Source: Blattamonas nauphoetae (taxonomy: Eukaryota; Preaxostyla; Oxymonadida). From it: a stretch of DNA of 64,000 nucleotides. The DNA is taken from the NCBI GenBank assembly GCA_033064195.1, contig JARBJD010000007.1, positions 186,001 to 250,000 on the forward strand. The letters run 5' to 3'. Below, one piece after another: positions 26,301 to 37,893 of this stretch. Positions within the stretch are counted from its first letter, which is position 1. Every line of letters begins with the position of its first letter. Made by a program: the position numbers and the translations under genes. A model generated the notes under the pieces. That model saw only the letters and a program-made list of their open reading frames with translations. It did no database searches and was not told the DNA's origin.

Positions 26301-29300
26301 AAAGCGATCGAGTCTGTTGAACATTTGTTTCCAACAAGGCAATTGGTTGAAGATGAATCATGTCCCGACAATCTCACTCGGTTTATCCCTCCACCATCGC
26401 ATTCTCCCCTTCAATTTGCTCGGAGATCAACTCCTAAAACCACCTTTCCAACATCTCATTCTCATTCCTCGTCACTCTTCTCGTCGAAATCTCCATCTAT
26501 CCTCTCAACAACTTCTACAGAAGATGCACAATACTCTCCTGAGAATGTAGATTCTTCGGGATTCTTTTCGCAATCTCTCCTCTCGACATATCTCAACTCC
26601 AAGTCGTCGATCTCGCATACGAACTTTATCTCTCCGCTCTTCACACCAACAAAGCCTCTTGACAATGCTTGTCATGGAGAGCGTTCGACATGTCATGTTG
26701 TCTCTTCACTGATTGTCCTCGCACATGATCAATCTCATCTCGCATCCAATGACCAACCCGAACCTGATGGTCAAGCCGAAGATATCAAAGAAAGAGGAAA
26801 ACAACTCGAATCAGACAAAGAACCTGATCTGTACCATCCGGAAGGTTCTCCATTTCTCTTTGACCGGAGTTTTTCACCAAATTTCCACTTCTCCTCTCCC
26901 CCTCTTTTCATGAGTGTTCTACCAGACGATCCTCCATTGCTTCGTCAAACTTCTATCATAGTCAAGCCCGGAATACGCTTGATGACATCTTTTCTCCGTC
27001 AAACCAGACCAATATCTTTTTCACAACGCTGGAAACTGGTTCAAACTCTTGTACGAAGTGAAATCGAACGAACACTTGCATGGCATGACCCATTGTCAAG
27101 TGGTCTCTCTCGCCACTTCAGAAAATGTTTTGTTGATGGTGAAGTCCCCCCTGGATCTGTTCCATTCATCCCAATTAAAACAAATTGGGCAACATTCTTC
27201 AAAACGAAGAATGTTGGTGATGATCCGTTTGTAATATCTGCTCTCTATCTCCTCGGCATCAATGCTGCACACTATCATTCTGATCTGAAATCAAACATCA
27301 ATGTCCCTTTGATCTTGATTGCATGGGGAGTGAATCCCCAACTCGCTGTGAACATGTTTAAGCGTGTAAAACACAATGGATATGATGTCTTCCTCCAAAT
27401 CGTCGCTGCTCATGATCCTGTTTCGCTCTCAATGTCATATCTGGAGAATTCATCTCCTTCTCATGTGACGAAGCATCCTTCACAATTGACTCTCCTGAAT
27501 CAGAGAAAGTGCCAATCAGGGAAAAACGTTGTTCGTCTCTTCAAACCAACTTCAGTGGAGACGACACACAGCTTTACGTCACAGACTCCTTTCCATTCTT
27601 CGATCACCACACCGCTCAGTTTGACGTTACCGTTCATCCACATGCTCTATTTCTTCTCTCCAATGCCTATTGAACATGTACTCGCCTATCTCTCTCCAAC
27701 AACCCATCCGACACTCAAATTCAATCCAGCACTACAATCGTTTGTCGTATATTCATTGAACAACACTTCCAAAAAGAGGCTCCTCTTCTTCATCCCACAA
27801 CTTGTGCAAACATTTAGACTTCAAGCAGATCTCTCATACATCAACCCGAAGCAAGAGTCCTTTTTGGAGTCATTCTACATCCATCCCACTCCACCGAAAC
27901 CAAACACGTTCATTGAACAACAACTCTCCTCAAAACAGCATTACGGCGTCTACTCAACAAAAAACTCAACGTTTATGTTTGCGTTCCCATCCACCCAGTT
28001 CACTTCCAATGATCGAGTGAGACAGAAGCATCTAAAATCAAAGACCGGAGAGAGAAGAGAGAGCCGCTCGGGTACGAAGGAGGCTATCCACACACAAAAC
28101 CAACACGATTTTTTTGTTGTCTCTCAAATGGGTGTCGCTCACGGATCTTCACTGGCCATCGTTCCAGAACAACAACCGATTTTCACTGTTTCTCCACTCG
28201 AAGATTTCTTGGAGCAGCCAATTGATCTCACAGCAGCCGTCGAAGACACATCGGCTTCGTCCTTCTCCAACAATCCGTTCTCGTCATGTCCACAATCGGT
28301 GTCAAGAGCTCTTCTCGCATCGGATACGTTCACCTTACCTCCAGTGTCTCCTTTCTCCTTGCTCCAGTTCTTGAGTGAATCGGGTCACACATTAACAATG
28401 CTCATCGAACATTGCATGGCATCGGACATCCTCACTCACAGACTTCTGTGGGAGCTCAGCTCACAACTCCCAGAGATTGAATCAGAAAATAGCAGTTTGA
28501 TCTCAGCCGCCGTGGAGGAAGGAAAGCGAATCAGTACCTTAAGCGATCCAACCCTCTCGTCAGAAATGGTCCTTCTCTCGGATACTGTCGCTTTTCCACG
28601 AGATGACAATTCACCAGAAAGTACATCAGCAGAAAAACCCGAAGAAGAGCCACAAGCATCCACACAAGCCCAAATGTCGAAGAAAGAACGGAAACAAAAC
28701 GAGAAAATCCTCCCTCTCGCCAACGTTCTCTTCTTGCAGAGGGTTTCGATCTTAATTCGCCTGATCCAATCATCTCTCTCAACATCATCTTTCAATGCGC
28801 TCAAGTCTCTCTTCTCCTTCTATGGAGGAATCACCGCGATCAGTGGCGTCCTCAAACCGTTTCTCCCACAGAAACGAAAAGAAGTAGCTTCAGCGCATCT
28901 GGCATCATTTGGTCCAAACCTCCTCCAGAACGCCAATATTTACTCGCCAACAGCTCCCGAGAAGCGCATTGTCAGTGTTGATTACAGTTCCATTGCTGTG
29001 ATGAAGTCGCATGCCAAATGCCCAATGAGAGTCTCATTCGAAACTGAAACTGTCAAACCTCAACTCATTTCTTCAGAATCTCCATTTGATCCACCAGAGA
29101 CGCCTGTCGCCCAACAAAATTTGACAACTGAGACTCAACGCTCGACATGTATTTTCAAGTCTGGAGACGACTGCCGTCAAGATTCCTTAGCACTTCAGAT
29201 TATCGCTCTCATGGCCGAAGTGTTCAACGACACTGGTGCAGACGTCTTTCTTGCCCCGTACCAGGTGATTCCTGTCAGTGGCGGAAAGGGAATCATCGAA

Positions 29301-30201
29301 GTGGTTCCACATTCAAAATCGCGTGATATGATTGGAACCCTCCTTGATGGAAATCTTGCCGAGTTCTTTGCAATGAAGTATGCTGAACAACAGAGCAAGG
29401 ATGAAAATGGAAAGTCAATCGTGGATACCGACCAATACCAAACAGCACTGGCATCTTCTATTCCTTTCAGACAAGCTCAGCGGAACTATATTCGAAGTGC
29501 GGCTGGATATTCTCTCGTAGTGTATCTTCTGAACATCCGTGATCGCCACAACGGGAACATTCTCATCGACGAAGCAGGCCATCTTATTCACATCGACTTT
29601 GGTTTTATGTTCAACATCGCACCAGGTGGAATTCAGTTCGAGCGAGCACCGTTCAAGCTCAACCAAGAGATGATGGATCTCATCTCGGCTGGAAACAGAG
29701 ACACCAGGTCATATGGAACAACTGACATGACCATTGACAACAAACAGGACAAGAAAGAGAAACAATCCAATCAACAAAAGCGGAAAGATATGACTGTCTT
29801 TATCTCGCCTCTCGTCATCAAAGAGTCCCCAACAATGCAGCCAGACAACCAACGATATCCGAAGAAAGAAGGAGCAACTCGTGATTCATCAGATGGCTTC
29901 CATTGGTTTGTAACTCTCTGTGCTCGTGGTTTCCTTGCCCTCCGTGACTCGCTTGATACAATCATCCCTCCGATCGAATCAATGATGGTCTCACATCTCG
30001 ACTGCTTTCGTCCCACGTCAATCATCGATCTCCTGAACAGACTCGATCCGCTCGATGGTGAATTTGATGCAATTGAATTCATAGTATGTTTTTCTTTTCC
30101 TTCATCTTCTTCAGAAACATGTTATAGATGACTCAAAGGGTGCTTTTTCCACCGGTGTGTACGACACCTTCCAGTATTTGACTAATAAAATTACGTTCTA
30201 A
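20382..30201 (+). CDS. PI4KA: Phosphatidylinositol 4-kinase type III alpha
   Basis: One exon of 9.7 kb plus a final exon from 30115 after a 31-nt intron (30084-30114) code about 3,265 residues. The last 400 hold the PI3/PI4-kinase domain: KSGDDCRQDSLALQII near residue 2925, VIPVSGGKGIIEVVPHS, the catalytic loop NIRDRHNGNILID near 3050 and HIDFGFMF near 3067. The extreme C-terminus VYDTFQYLTNKITF mirrors the PI4KA family end. The N-terminal 2,000 residues are a helical ARM-like solenoid broken by Ser/Pro-rich linkers, as in PI4KA/Stt4, which makes PI4P at the plasma membrane. It is longer than the usual about 2,000-residue family size because of low-complexity insertions (for example around 1700-1950). 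An upstream exon may exist, since the first ATG overlaps a possible acceptor. Confidence 0.93.
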
Positions 30202-30324
30202 TCATTATCAGTCCTATTTCTTCGTTTTCTGGAACATTTCACAAACTTGCCTGTCCAATCTCACTTTAAATGAAGAGCATGGATGAAATGGAAAAAGAAG
30301 AGAAGAATGAAGACAGTGTGAAAA

Positions 30325-32891
30325 TCAAGATGGTTTTCCGTATTTCTGGAAGGTCCCCTGAAGTCGTTTGAGTTCCTGCTGATGCTGTTGTGTCATCTTT
30401 GCTTTCTCTTTCTCTATTTGTTTCTCGTACTGTTTCTTTTGCTTCTTCTTAGTTTCTTCAACAGCCTGTTTCCGGCTGTCATTGATCCTTTGTTCCATCT
30501 CGGCTTGAAGTACTTCTCGTTCGTGAACCCGATCGATTTCAAGTTGAGCAATCTCATCATCCTTCTGGACAATGACCGTTTCGATGGTACGATTGAGTGA
30601 CTCTCTGAGATCTTCCATGAACATTCCCATCGTCTCATGATGTCGAATTCGTTGGAGTTGAAGCATTCGGTTGGCTTTGGCGGCATCTTTCTTGTATTGA
30701 TAGATCATGTCTTCGGCTTTTTTCTTGTATCGCATCTTTCCTTTGTAAAATTTGTCTTCGTATCCCTTCTCCAGAAGTGACACGTTCTTCTCCTTGTCTT
30801 GCATAGTTGCTGTGAATTCAGCTTTCATCTTTGCCATGTTGTGCTGGTATTCAGTGTGAATTTCATCTTTTAGAGTTTCCAGACGACTTTCAAGTTTCTT
30901 TGCATTTAGCGCTGAAAGATGTTTCTCACATTCTCGGACTGCTCTTCTGATAGCTTCCTCCTTCCCCAATTCTTGTTCTTCGAGTTTGTTCTGCAAATCA
31001 GCAAGCTTTCTTTGGGTGTTGATCTGTTGGATTCTTGCCTCGGCAAGCTGAGTCTCGATTTCAGCGTATGATGGTTGTGTGGATGACCTTGGTCGTTCTG
31101 AGTGGAGTGAATCTGAATCCTCTTCCGGGCGAGATGGCCATCTGGGTGCAGTATCCATTTTGGAGGAAAAGTCCGACTTGACTTTTTGCAGTTCCACTTC
31201 ATGTCTCTCCATTTCTGTTTTGATTACTTGTTGGAAAGAAGTTTGTGTTCTTTCTTTGTCTTTGTTGTATTTCTCTTCCATTTCCATCAATCTTCGTTTG
31301 TGGAGCTCAAGGAGAACATGTGCTGCCTGAGAGATCCGCTCCTCTGCTGGGCGATGTCTCATCATTGATTGGAGCCATCCTGCATAGCCTTCCAACTGTG
31401 CTTCTTCCTGAGTTAACTCATTGCTGGATGTTCGACTCTCTTTCTCAAACACATATGCCAGTTCTCCCATGATTGGTCCATCTCCAGGAGCAACCCCAAC
31501 AGAACCAATGCTATTCAACAGAGAATCCCAGAGACGATCCAACTTTTCTGCAAACTCGACATGCTTCTTCGTTGAGGCCGCATCAGTGCGATTGAGGAGT
31601 TGTTGGTGTTGCTGAAGGAGTCGCGTGTGTTCTTGTTGGATAAGGGTCAATTCCTGTTGGAGTCTATCTGTGTCTGCTGTGGGTGCAGTTGGATGGGAGT
31701 AGGTGAGGTCATCAGTGTCGGTTGAAGTATTAATCGTGGAAGGTACGGCTTGGTCAGGGAGGTGGAGAGATTCTTCTTCGTCAGGTTCAATGACAAGATG
31801 GTGTGATTGCTCTTGACGAGGACCATCCAAAAAATGTGTTGTGTGAGGTTGGAGCTCTTTGATGAACTCCTGTTGCATTTCTCGAAGTGCATCGTCTTTC
31901 TCAAACAATTCTTTCTCCAATTTATCGATGTCTGCCTGATAATGTTTTCGCATTCTCTCCATTTCCTCTCGATATCGTTGTCCGACTGCATTGGAATCAG
32001 TCTGACGAAGTTGTGAGATTCGGTCGGCTTCATCAGCAAGAAGTGTCTTTAGTCGTTCGATGTCTTTCTGGAAATCTTCTTTTTGGTGTCGAAGGTGATG
32101 AATTTCTTGCAGATCAGATTCGTGTTGACTTCGTAGAATCTCATTTTCAGTTTTCGCTTCCAAAAGCTGTTCCTGCAACTTATTGATTTGACTTTGAAGT
32201 GAATCGTGATCGGAGAGATGCTTTTCTGTCTGTTTATTCAGTTGTTTGAATGTTGACTCAAGCTTGTCTTTGAGGGCTGTATTCTAAAAGGAGAAAAATG
32301 AGGAAAAATGAAACCTGTGACATGGAAATGTTGTGATTCTCTGTTTGTTCTTTCAGCCGGAGATGAAGCGACTCGTTCACACCTCTTAAATGTAAAATAT
32401 CATGTTCCTGTTCTTTTACACGATCTGAAAAAAGTGAAAATATGGTGTGATACCAGAAAGGAGAGAAATTGTGCTTTGTTGACGGATTGAAGATTGTTGT
32501 GGATTTTGTGGTTGTTCTTGATGTTTGTGGGTTATATTTGGTCTTAAAACGGTCTTTTGTTGGGTGTTCATTGAAAATGAAAGAGAAGGATCCTCGTATA
32601 GATGTTGATTTAGGAGTGGTTCGCCTTTTGTTTCCGACGGTGAATCCCAGTCCTCATCAAGGAGGCCATCCATCATATCTTCATCAAAATGAATTGAACT
32701 ATCATTTCCAAAATTCTGATAAAAAAATCCCAAAAAAAGCAATGATTGAATGAATACTTCGAATTCAAGAAAAAGCACACGAATTTATCGAAAAATCCTG
32801 GTGTAATGGGATTAAAATTAAAAAGATCGGAATGACTTGGTCCCACTCGGGATGGACCTTTGTTTGGTTCAGTTTTATCTTCCCCATGCAT
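30325..32891 (-). CDS. Long coiled-coil protein
   Basis: At least four exons splice into about 790 residues. The N-terminal 130 residues are polar and acidic (DEDMMDGLLDEDWDSPSE) and Gln-rich. From RVKEQEHDILHL onward the protein is almost continuous coiled coil to the end at KYGKPS, with only one Ser/Thr/Pro-rich break (LPDQAVPSTINTSTDT). The segment YGDKFYKGKMRYKKKAEDMI-like (about 490-520) is basic. The layout resembles centrosomal or basal-body coiled-coil proteins, but I cannot assign a family. It starts only 12 bp after the stop of the FYR-domain gene on the same strand. Confidence 0.75.
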
Positions 32892-32903
32892 CAGGAAACG
32901 AAA

Positions 32904-33986
32904 TCAAGAAAAAAATGGTGGAGACACCGAATGAGGAAAGTCGCGTCTACGGTCAGAACCACAAAAAAAATGTTGAGATAAATTAAAAGTCCGAGTTGTC
33001 ACTCTTTGTTTTGGGTTCAATGAGTTCGTCGGCCCCAGGAAGACTTCTGATGATGTTAATGACAGCTTTAAAATGGTTAGAGAAGAAAATAGGGTACCAT
33101 CTTCGGTCAGACCAAAACATCTCGTTCCACGAATAGATGTTGTTTCCCTCTTGTGTTTGCCTGTCGTTTGGAGTTCAGCAATCACTTGTTTAAAGGCGGC
33201 AGTAGCTGAGGGTCCAAAAAATTGAAGGGTAGGTCTGCAAACTGAAAAGAAGAGATAAATCAAAAGGAATGCAGACGGCACGTAACTTTGTAGAAGGGTC
33301 GATCGCCTCCGTTCACGATCTCGCAAAGGTAGTGATGTTTCTCTGCTGGGTGGACAATACAGTGATATAAATACTTGTACTTTAAACCAAGTGGAAAAAT
33401 ATGTCTAGATGATACAGTTGATAGGCCAAGGAGAGTTATGAAAGATGAGAACAGAGAGATACGTTTGTTTGTGGAACAGTGGTTTGTCTGTGACGACAAT
33501 GCCTGTATTCACTAAAATATCTTCTCCAACAGGCAGATTGATGTCGTCTAAGTGGAGAATAGCCAAAAAAGGACGACAATGAATCGTAGCGTGTGAAGGA
33601 AAGATACCTGGCATCCCAGGTGGTAGGGGAATGATTTCGTTCTCTATGTCAATGGGACCGGGTCGGGTAATTTCAGTTCTAATGTAGTTAGGAGCTTTCC
33701 GGGTGGAATTTCGTTTTTTTTTCTTCGATTCCTCTTTTCTGAGGTGCTCTCGTTTTGCCTCCTCTTCAAACTCCCTAAAGTCATCAAAGAATAAGAATAA
33801 ACGATATAAAAGAAAACGGCTGACTGATGAAATAACTCAGCGTCCGGATAAGTATTTCCGTGTTGAGGAAAGGACTACGGATGAAATTGTTTCTGTGGAA
33901 GGAAAATATCAGACAGAAAGTGGTTTTGAGAACAAATCAAAGGGAAAAGTTGGGGTGAAGGGTTCAGTTGATGAAGTGGCTTCCAT
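32904..33986 (-). CDS. FYRN/FYRC-domain nuclear protein (TBRG1-like)
   Basis: Small exons join in a single phase-consistent frame from ATG 33986: MEATSSTEPF, a charged helix with EEEAKREHLRKEESKKKKR, RTEITRPGPIDIENEIIPLP, then an FYRN-like domain (HIFPLGLKYKYLYHCIV, YLCEIVNGGDRPFYKV) followed by an FYRC-like part (TPTLQFFGPSATAAFKQVI). FYR domains occur in KMT2 methyltransferases, JmjC demethylases and TBRG1; no SET or JmjC domain is present, so a TBRG1-like stand-alone protein is most likely. The 3' end is unsure: the frame closes at 32904, but a possible 58-nt intron would shift the tail and overlap the next gene. Confidence 0.68.
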
Positions 33987-34380
33987 GTGAAGTGGCTGGT
34001 GGTGAGTGAAAATGAAATTGTAAAGGGGAAACAGATGTTTGATTTACGACCTCAACCACAAGTAGGTGTGTTTTCATGGCAAAATAGATGGTCAAAAAGT
34101 GTCATATTTTTGTTATCGTGTCAAGATACAAAAGACTGCCTTCGTTCAGTCCTAAAAATGAAAGAATCAACAAAACTGGAGGAAAACCTATCGGAAGAAA
34201 GAAGAGCAGAAAAAACGTCAGAAAAGTATGAAAGTATTGGCATGTTAATTGGATTGGACGGTGCCAGCGTTGGACTGGACAATTGACTTCGATTGGATAT
34301 TCAATTTTGATCCTGTTCATTTTACTCTCATTCCATATATTGGTTTCCTTTCACTTGAAAATGAGAATAGTCTCTTGAAA

Positions 34381-34482
34381 ATCAGCGAAATGGTGAGAAT
34401 CCGATGATACTCTTCTTCTAGTGACGAGTTGCTTGATCCACCCACCATTGGACGTCATTGGATGTCATTGGACATTTCGCTG
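34381..34482. repeat. Imperfect stem-loop with 12-bp arms
   Basis: ATCAGCGAAATG at 34381 is the exact reverse complement of CATTTCGCTGAT ending at 34482. The loop contains ATTGGACGTCATTGGATGTC, three closely spaced TTGG motifs. It could be a decayed miniature inverted-repeat element. Confidence 0.4.
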
Positions 34483-34530
34483 ATACTTTTGTTCTGATGT
34501 CTTCTCAATTAGTGCATACCGTTTTTGAAG

Positions 34531-34760
34531 TTTTCAAAGAGTCGGCAAAATTGGACTGTCCGATTGGACATCCAGTCCTGGACGTCCAATCGACATCTAT
34601 ATAGGGTCACAGTTGCTTCTCCATTTCGATGTTGGTGTGATATTACCACCCATCTCTCACTTTTTTGATTAGTCTTAGACCTCATCACTTTGTTTGAGCG
34701 AGGTAGTGCCTTCATCTCTGCATTTTGCTGCCCCTGGATGTGACCAAACTCAGAACAGTT
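34531..34760 (+). repeat. Direct repeat R1 (230 bp)
   Basis: Matches R2 at 39776-40005 over the whole 230 bp with only about four base differences. The left part carries an inverted motif, GATTGGAC and GTCCAATC, around a short spacer. No ORF is shared in a convincing way. It does not start TG or end CA, so it does not look like a long terminal repeat. Confidence 0.9.
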
Positions 34761-34899
34761 CCTTCAGTGTTGATGATCTACAATTATTTGCGAACACACG
34801 AGATACAGCCGTGAGTTTTATCAGCTCGTGTCTTCACCGAAAACAAGAAGAAGATTGGCACTCTGACTATCACAACCTACAACGACGAAGAAAACAATG

Positions 34900-35458
34900 A
34901 AGCAACGTCGGTCGAATCAGCTCCGAACACCAGCTCAGACGATCCAGAGCACGCTGGCACTCAGCAACTCTCGTCCTTAACACAGATCCGAAACAGCACC
35001 CAAAGTCGAGGTCGAACCATGCCGTCCAAGAATCCTTCAAATCCCTCATCCAGAACCTCCACAAGTTCGAGCAGGAGTACAAAGCGATCATGGTCACCTT
35101 CCAACTCGACAAAGGCCCACTGGACGCATTCTAAGAAACATACACCGAGTTCCCCAACCTGGAAGCGTTCGAGAGCGACATCAGCATATGGAAGGAGCGA
35201 AAACGGCGGATCATTGTGAAGGAGCCCTCGAAGATCTTCGAGTTCGTGTGTGTCGATGTTGTTCCACTGAAGTTCGTGCTGATTGATCACCACAAGCTGC
35301 GACAGGAGATATGGACTCGACCTGCTCGAGATATGCTCCGTCCGTTTCAAACATTCAAGCAGTTCATTGCACAACCGAAGGTTCGCAATATCGACCTCAA
35401 GGCAGCAAAAAAGAAGGAGTTCCTGGACAAAATCGCAAGTTATCTTCCGTCCCGTTGA
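34900..35458 (+). pseudogene. Dynein heavy chain stem-like fragment
   Basis: In one frame it reads SFKSLIQNLHKFEQEYKAI, then FPNLEAFESDISIWKERKR, FEFVCVDVVPLKFVLIDHH and FQTFKQFIAQPKVRNIDL, ending DKIASYLPSR. The run FVCVDVVPLKFVLIDHHKL resembles the part of the dynein heavy-chain tail where a helical segment is followed by a conserved D-x2-P-L/F-K. A TAA at 35132-35134 interrupts the frame and no flanking dynein sequence is present, so this is a broken, isolated piece rather than a gene. Confidence 0.45.
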
Positions 35459-36150
35459 TATGATGGTACCCGACTTTGTGATGATTCCCCAGATCCATCT
35501 GTCAGCCAGAGTGTTCACAAATCCTTTCACACTCGCTCGGAAGATCGACGCCCCATCCACGCTGTCCATGTCGCAACGGTCTCACCGCACGACATCATCT
35601 ACTTCTCTTATAACTTATCTCCAGTCTGAGGACTCAAAAACCAGATTAGCCAAGCTTCATTACCTCATTCCTTCGTTTATTCCCCCCAAATCCCTCTCCT
35701 CTGTCCCGCCCTTCCACACTCTCCATTTCACTCCCCTCACCGTCGATCTCACAGACGCCAGAAACATCGTCTTCCAAATTCGATTTTTTGCCGAAGAAGC
35801 CGAACTTCCAGTTGTCAATGAAGATACAGCGTTCCTTGTTGAGGATCGGTCCACTTCCGATCATCGCGTCTCGATTCTCGCCGAATGTGTTTATGACTGA
35901 TGCGTGGTCATCAACCTTCTACCATGTCAAGAAACCATGCTTCCCCCGCCAGCTATATCGCTGAAAGCTCATCCCAACCTGCGCAATCAGCTCTCCACAA
36001 CCTCGCATTTTCTTTTGGCTCGCCTACATCTGCCGGCGGACGGAAGGCATCGGTTGCCTCTCCGAACCCCCACAGCGGGTCGACTATTGGTGCTTCAGGA
36101 CAAACTGGAAGCTCAGCGATGCCCCACTTTCATCTTCCCGCTAATTAGCC
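35459..36150 (+). pseudogene. Unrecognised coding-like fragment
   Basis: Continues from the dynein-like piece in a different frame with protein-like composition (LITYLQSEDSKTRLAKLHYL, ARNIVFQIRFFAEEAELPVV, ending LAECVYD). An overlapping Ser/Gly-rich reading follows (SALHNLAFSFGSPTSAGG). No start, splice pattern or family can be assigned. It may be a remnant of another host gene. Confidence 0.3.
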
Positions 36151-36695
36151 GCAGAGCTTCCATGCTGTTGTGGATGTCGACCAAATAGCGTTCAAAAATT
36201 AAGAAGAGCAGAAAAAGGGTGCACAATCGAAGAAGGAACGACTGAAGAAAGTTGGATCGGTATGTTATTCATCCTTATTCTTATTTCTTGTTATTTTGTC
36301 ATCATTTTCATGATATGTTCAGACTTGCATTCCACTCGCCTCTCTCGACCGACTGAGCGATGTGATTATGTGTGACCAGTTTAAGTTGGGTGTGAGATAG
36401 AAGAGGGAAGAAGAGCAAAAAAAAAGGTGAAAGAGGTGAGGGAGTTGATGGAGAAACAGGTGATTCAGCCACCAGCGGAATGAACCATTTTTGGAGTGAT
36501 TAGCACCTATTCTCCACTTGAATTCATAACACAACGATTCGCTGTGATTTTTGTTTTCCCGAACAGTCACTGATAAACTATTTTTACAGTTTTTTGGAGA
36601 AATGTGAATGATCATCCAATAATTTGTTCAGTTGTGTCTCGAAGGAATAACTTTCTTTGAATCACGTTATTTTTGAGTTTCGAAGGTTATATATA

Positions 36696-36758
36696 GGCAT
36701 GGCTGACCGGCACTGACCGGTCAGTTTTCATCGAAAAGTACTGACGGTCACTGACCGG
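36696..36758 (+). repeat. Inverted repeat X1 (left copy, CTGACCGG motif)
   Basis: 63 bp starting GGCATGGCTGACCGG and ending ACTGACGGTCACTGACCGG. It is inverted relative to X3 (39711-39769) along its length, and its first 15 bp are inverted at X2 (39561-39597). The CTGACCGG/CCGGTCAG motif recurs several times in each copy. I noticed it nowhere else in the window. Confidence 0.85.
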
Positions 36759-37893
36759 AGAAATGAGGGAACCCATAATCCAGAGTTACCATTTCTCCGA
36801 AGTGGATTCATCGAAAACTGCATTTCGCATCGATACCGTGAGTATTCGTGATCTGTCTTCGGATATACAACAAATGTATAATTTTCACTTCTATTCATCT
36901 CTTGCTAACTTATTCTTGGACATTTTTACCAGTTATAAGTACAAAAGGCAATTATGGGTTGCTCTTTGACATTTTTTCGTATTCTCCAAGTTAAGTTAAC
37001 ACTCTTGTTTTCTCACTTCGGCTTTTTTTGAATCACAGAGTTTTGAAGAGGATTGAAACACTTTATGAATGAAGTGGGAACGACGCCACTACTCATTGCT
37101 GTCATCACTTCTTTCCTCCCCACTTCGTGCCCACCAAATCGATGGCAGACTTTAGTGGAGGAGCACACGAATGAGGAGTACTCTGACGGGGGAGGGAGAG
37201 CATTCTGACTCTTGTTTGGTGGGCGATGGATGGACGAGAGGGGTGTAGGACAGGGCGAGGGGCGAGTGGTGTGAAGGGTGTTGGGGACGGCGTGGTCAGG
37301 AGGGGTGGTGCCTTCAGGACGTCGGGTGCTTCCTGCGGCAGCGAGGGGAGGAAGGGGAGAACGAACGGTGAATTGGGAGTGGTCTGCTTTGTGGGTGGGG
37401 TGCGCTCGGCCTGCGGGAGGACCACCGAGAGTGGTCGATCCAGCACGTGCTGCGAGTCCGCTGATGGATTGGGATCGACAGCGAGTTTTGTGAAGTGCGG
37501 GAGGGTGAGGAGTTATGTTGGGGAGGGCTGTGTCCGTCCAGGCGACCGTGCTGGAGGAGATTGACGGATCAGAAGAGACAAGCGGGGTTTGGAGGCTGGC
37601 TGTGTTCCAAGAACGGTGATCGTAGTGGGAAGCTTCTGCTCGGCTGGCTGAGAACTCGCCCCGTCCGTGCAGTGCGTAAGGAGGGGAGCAGCCGACGAGC
37701 TCCGAAGCACGTCAGCTGCGTCTGTCCTGTCCAGCTGGGGGTGGCGATCAGTGAGGTTGGGAGTGCTGACAGACTCGCCTGTGCTCTTCAGGAGAGAGAG
37801 GGGGAGCAGCGCGTGGCTGTTGAGGTTCAATCGCTGCAGTCCCAAGGTGTGCTGAGCAGGCTGGGCCGGTGTCTTCTCCAGCACCGCATCTGA

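Noticed and set aside
33703-33990. Plus-strand ORF with Lys-rich protein-like sequence
   Set aside because: It is antisense to the first exons of the FYR-domain gene, whose introns and phases join cleanly.
34870-35569. Minus-strand ORF of about 200 codons
   Set aside because: Antisense of the dynein-like fragment; the plus-strand reading carries the family-like motifs.
36390-36480. Short Lys/Glu-rich reading faintly like the start of a reverse transcriptase region
   Set aside because: Too short, no catalytic motif, and composition alone could explain it.
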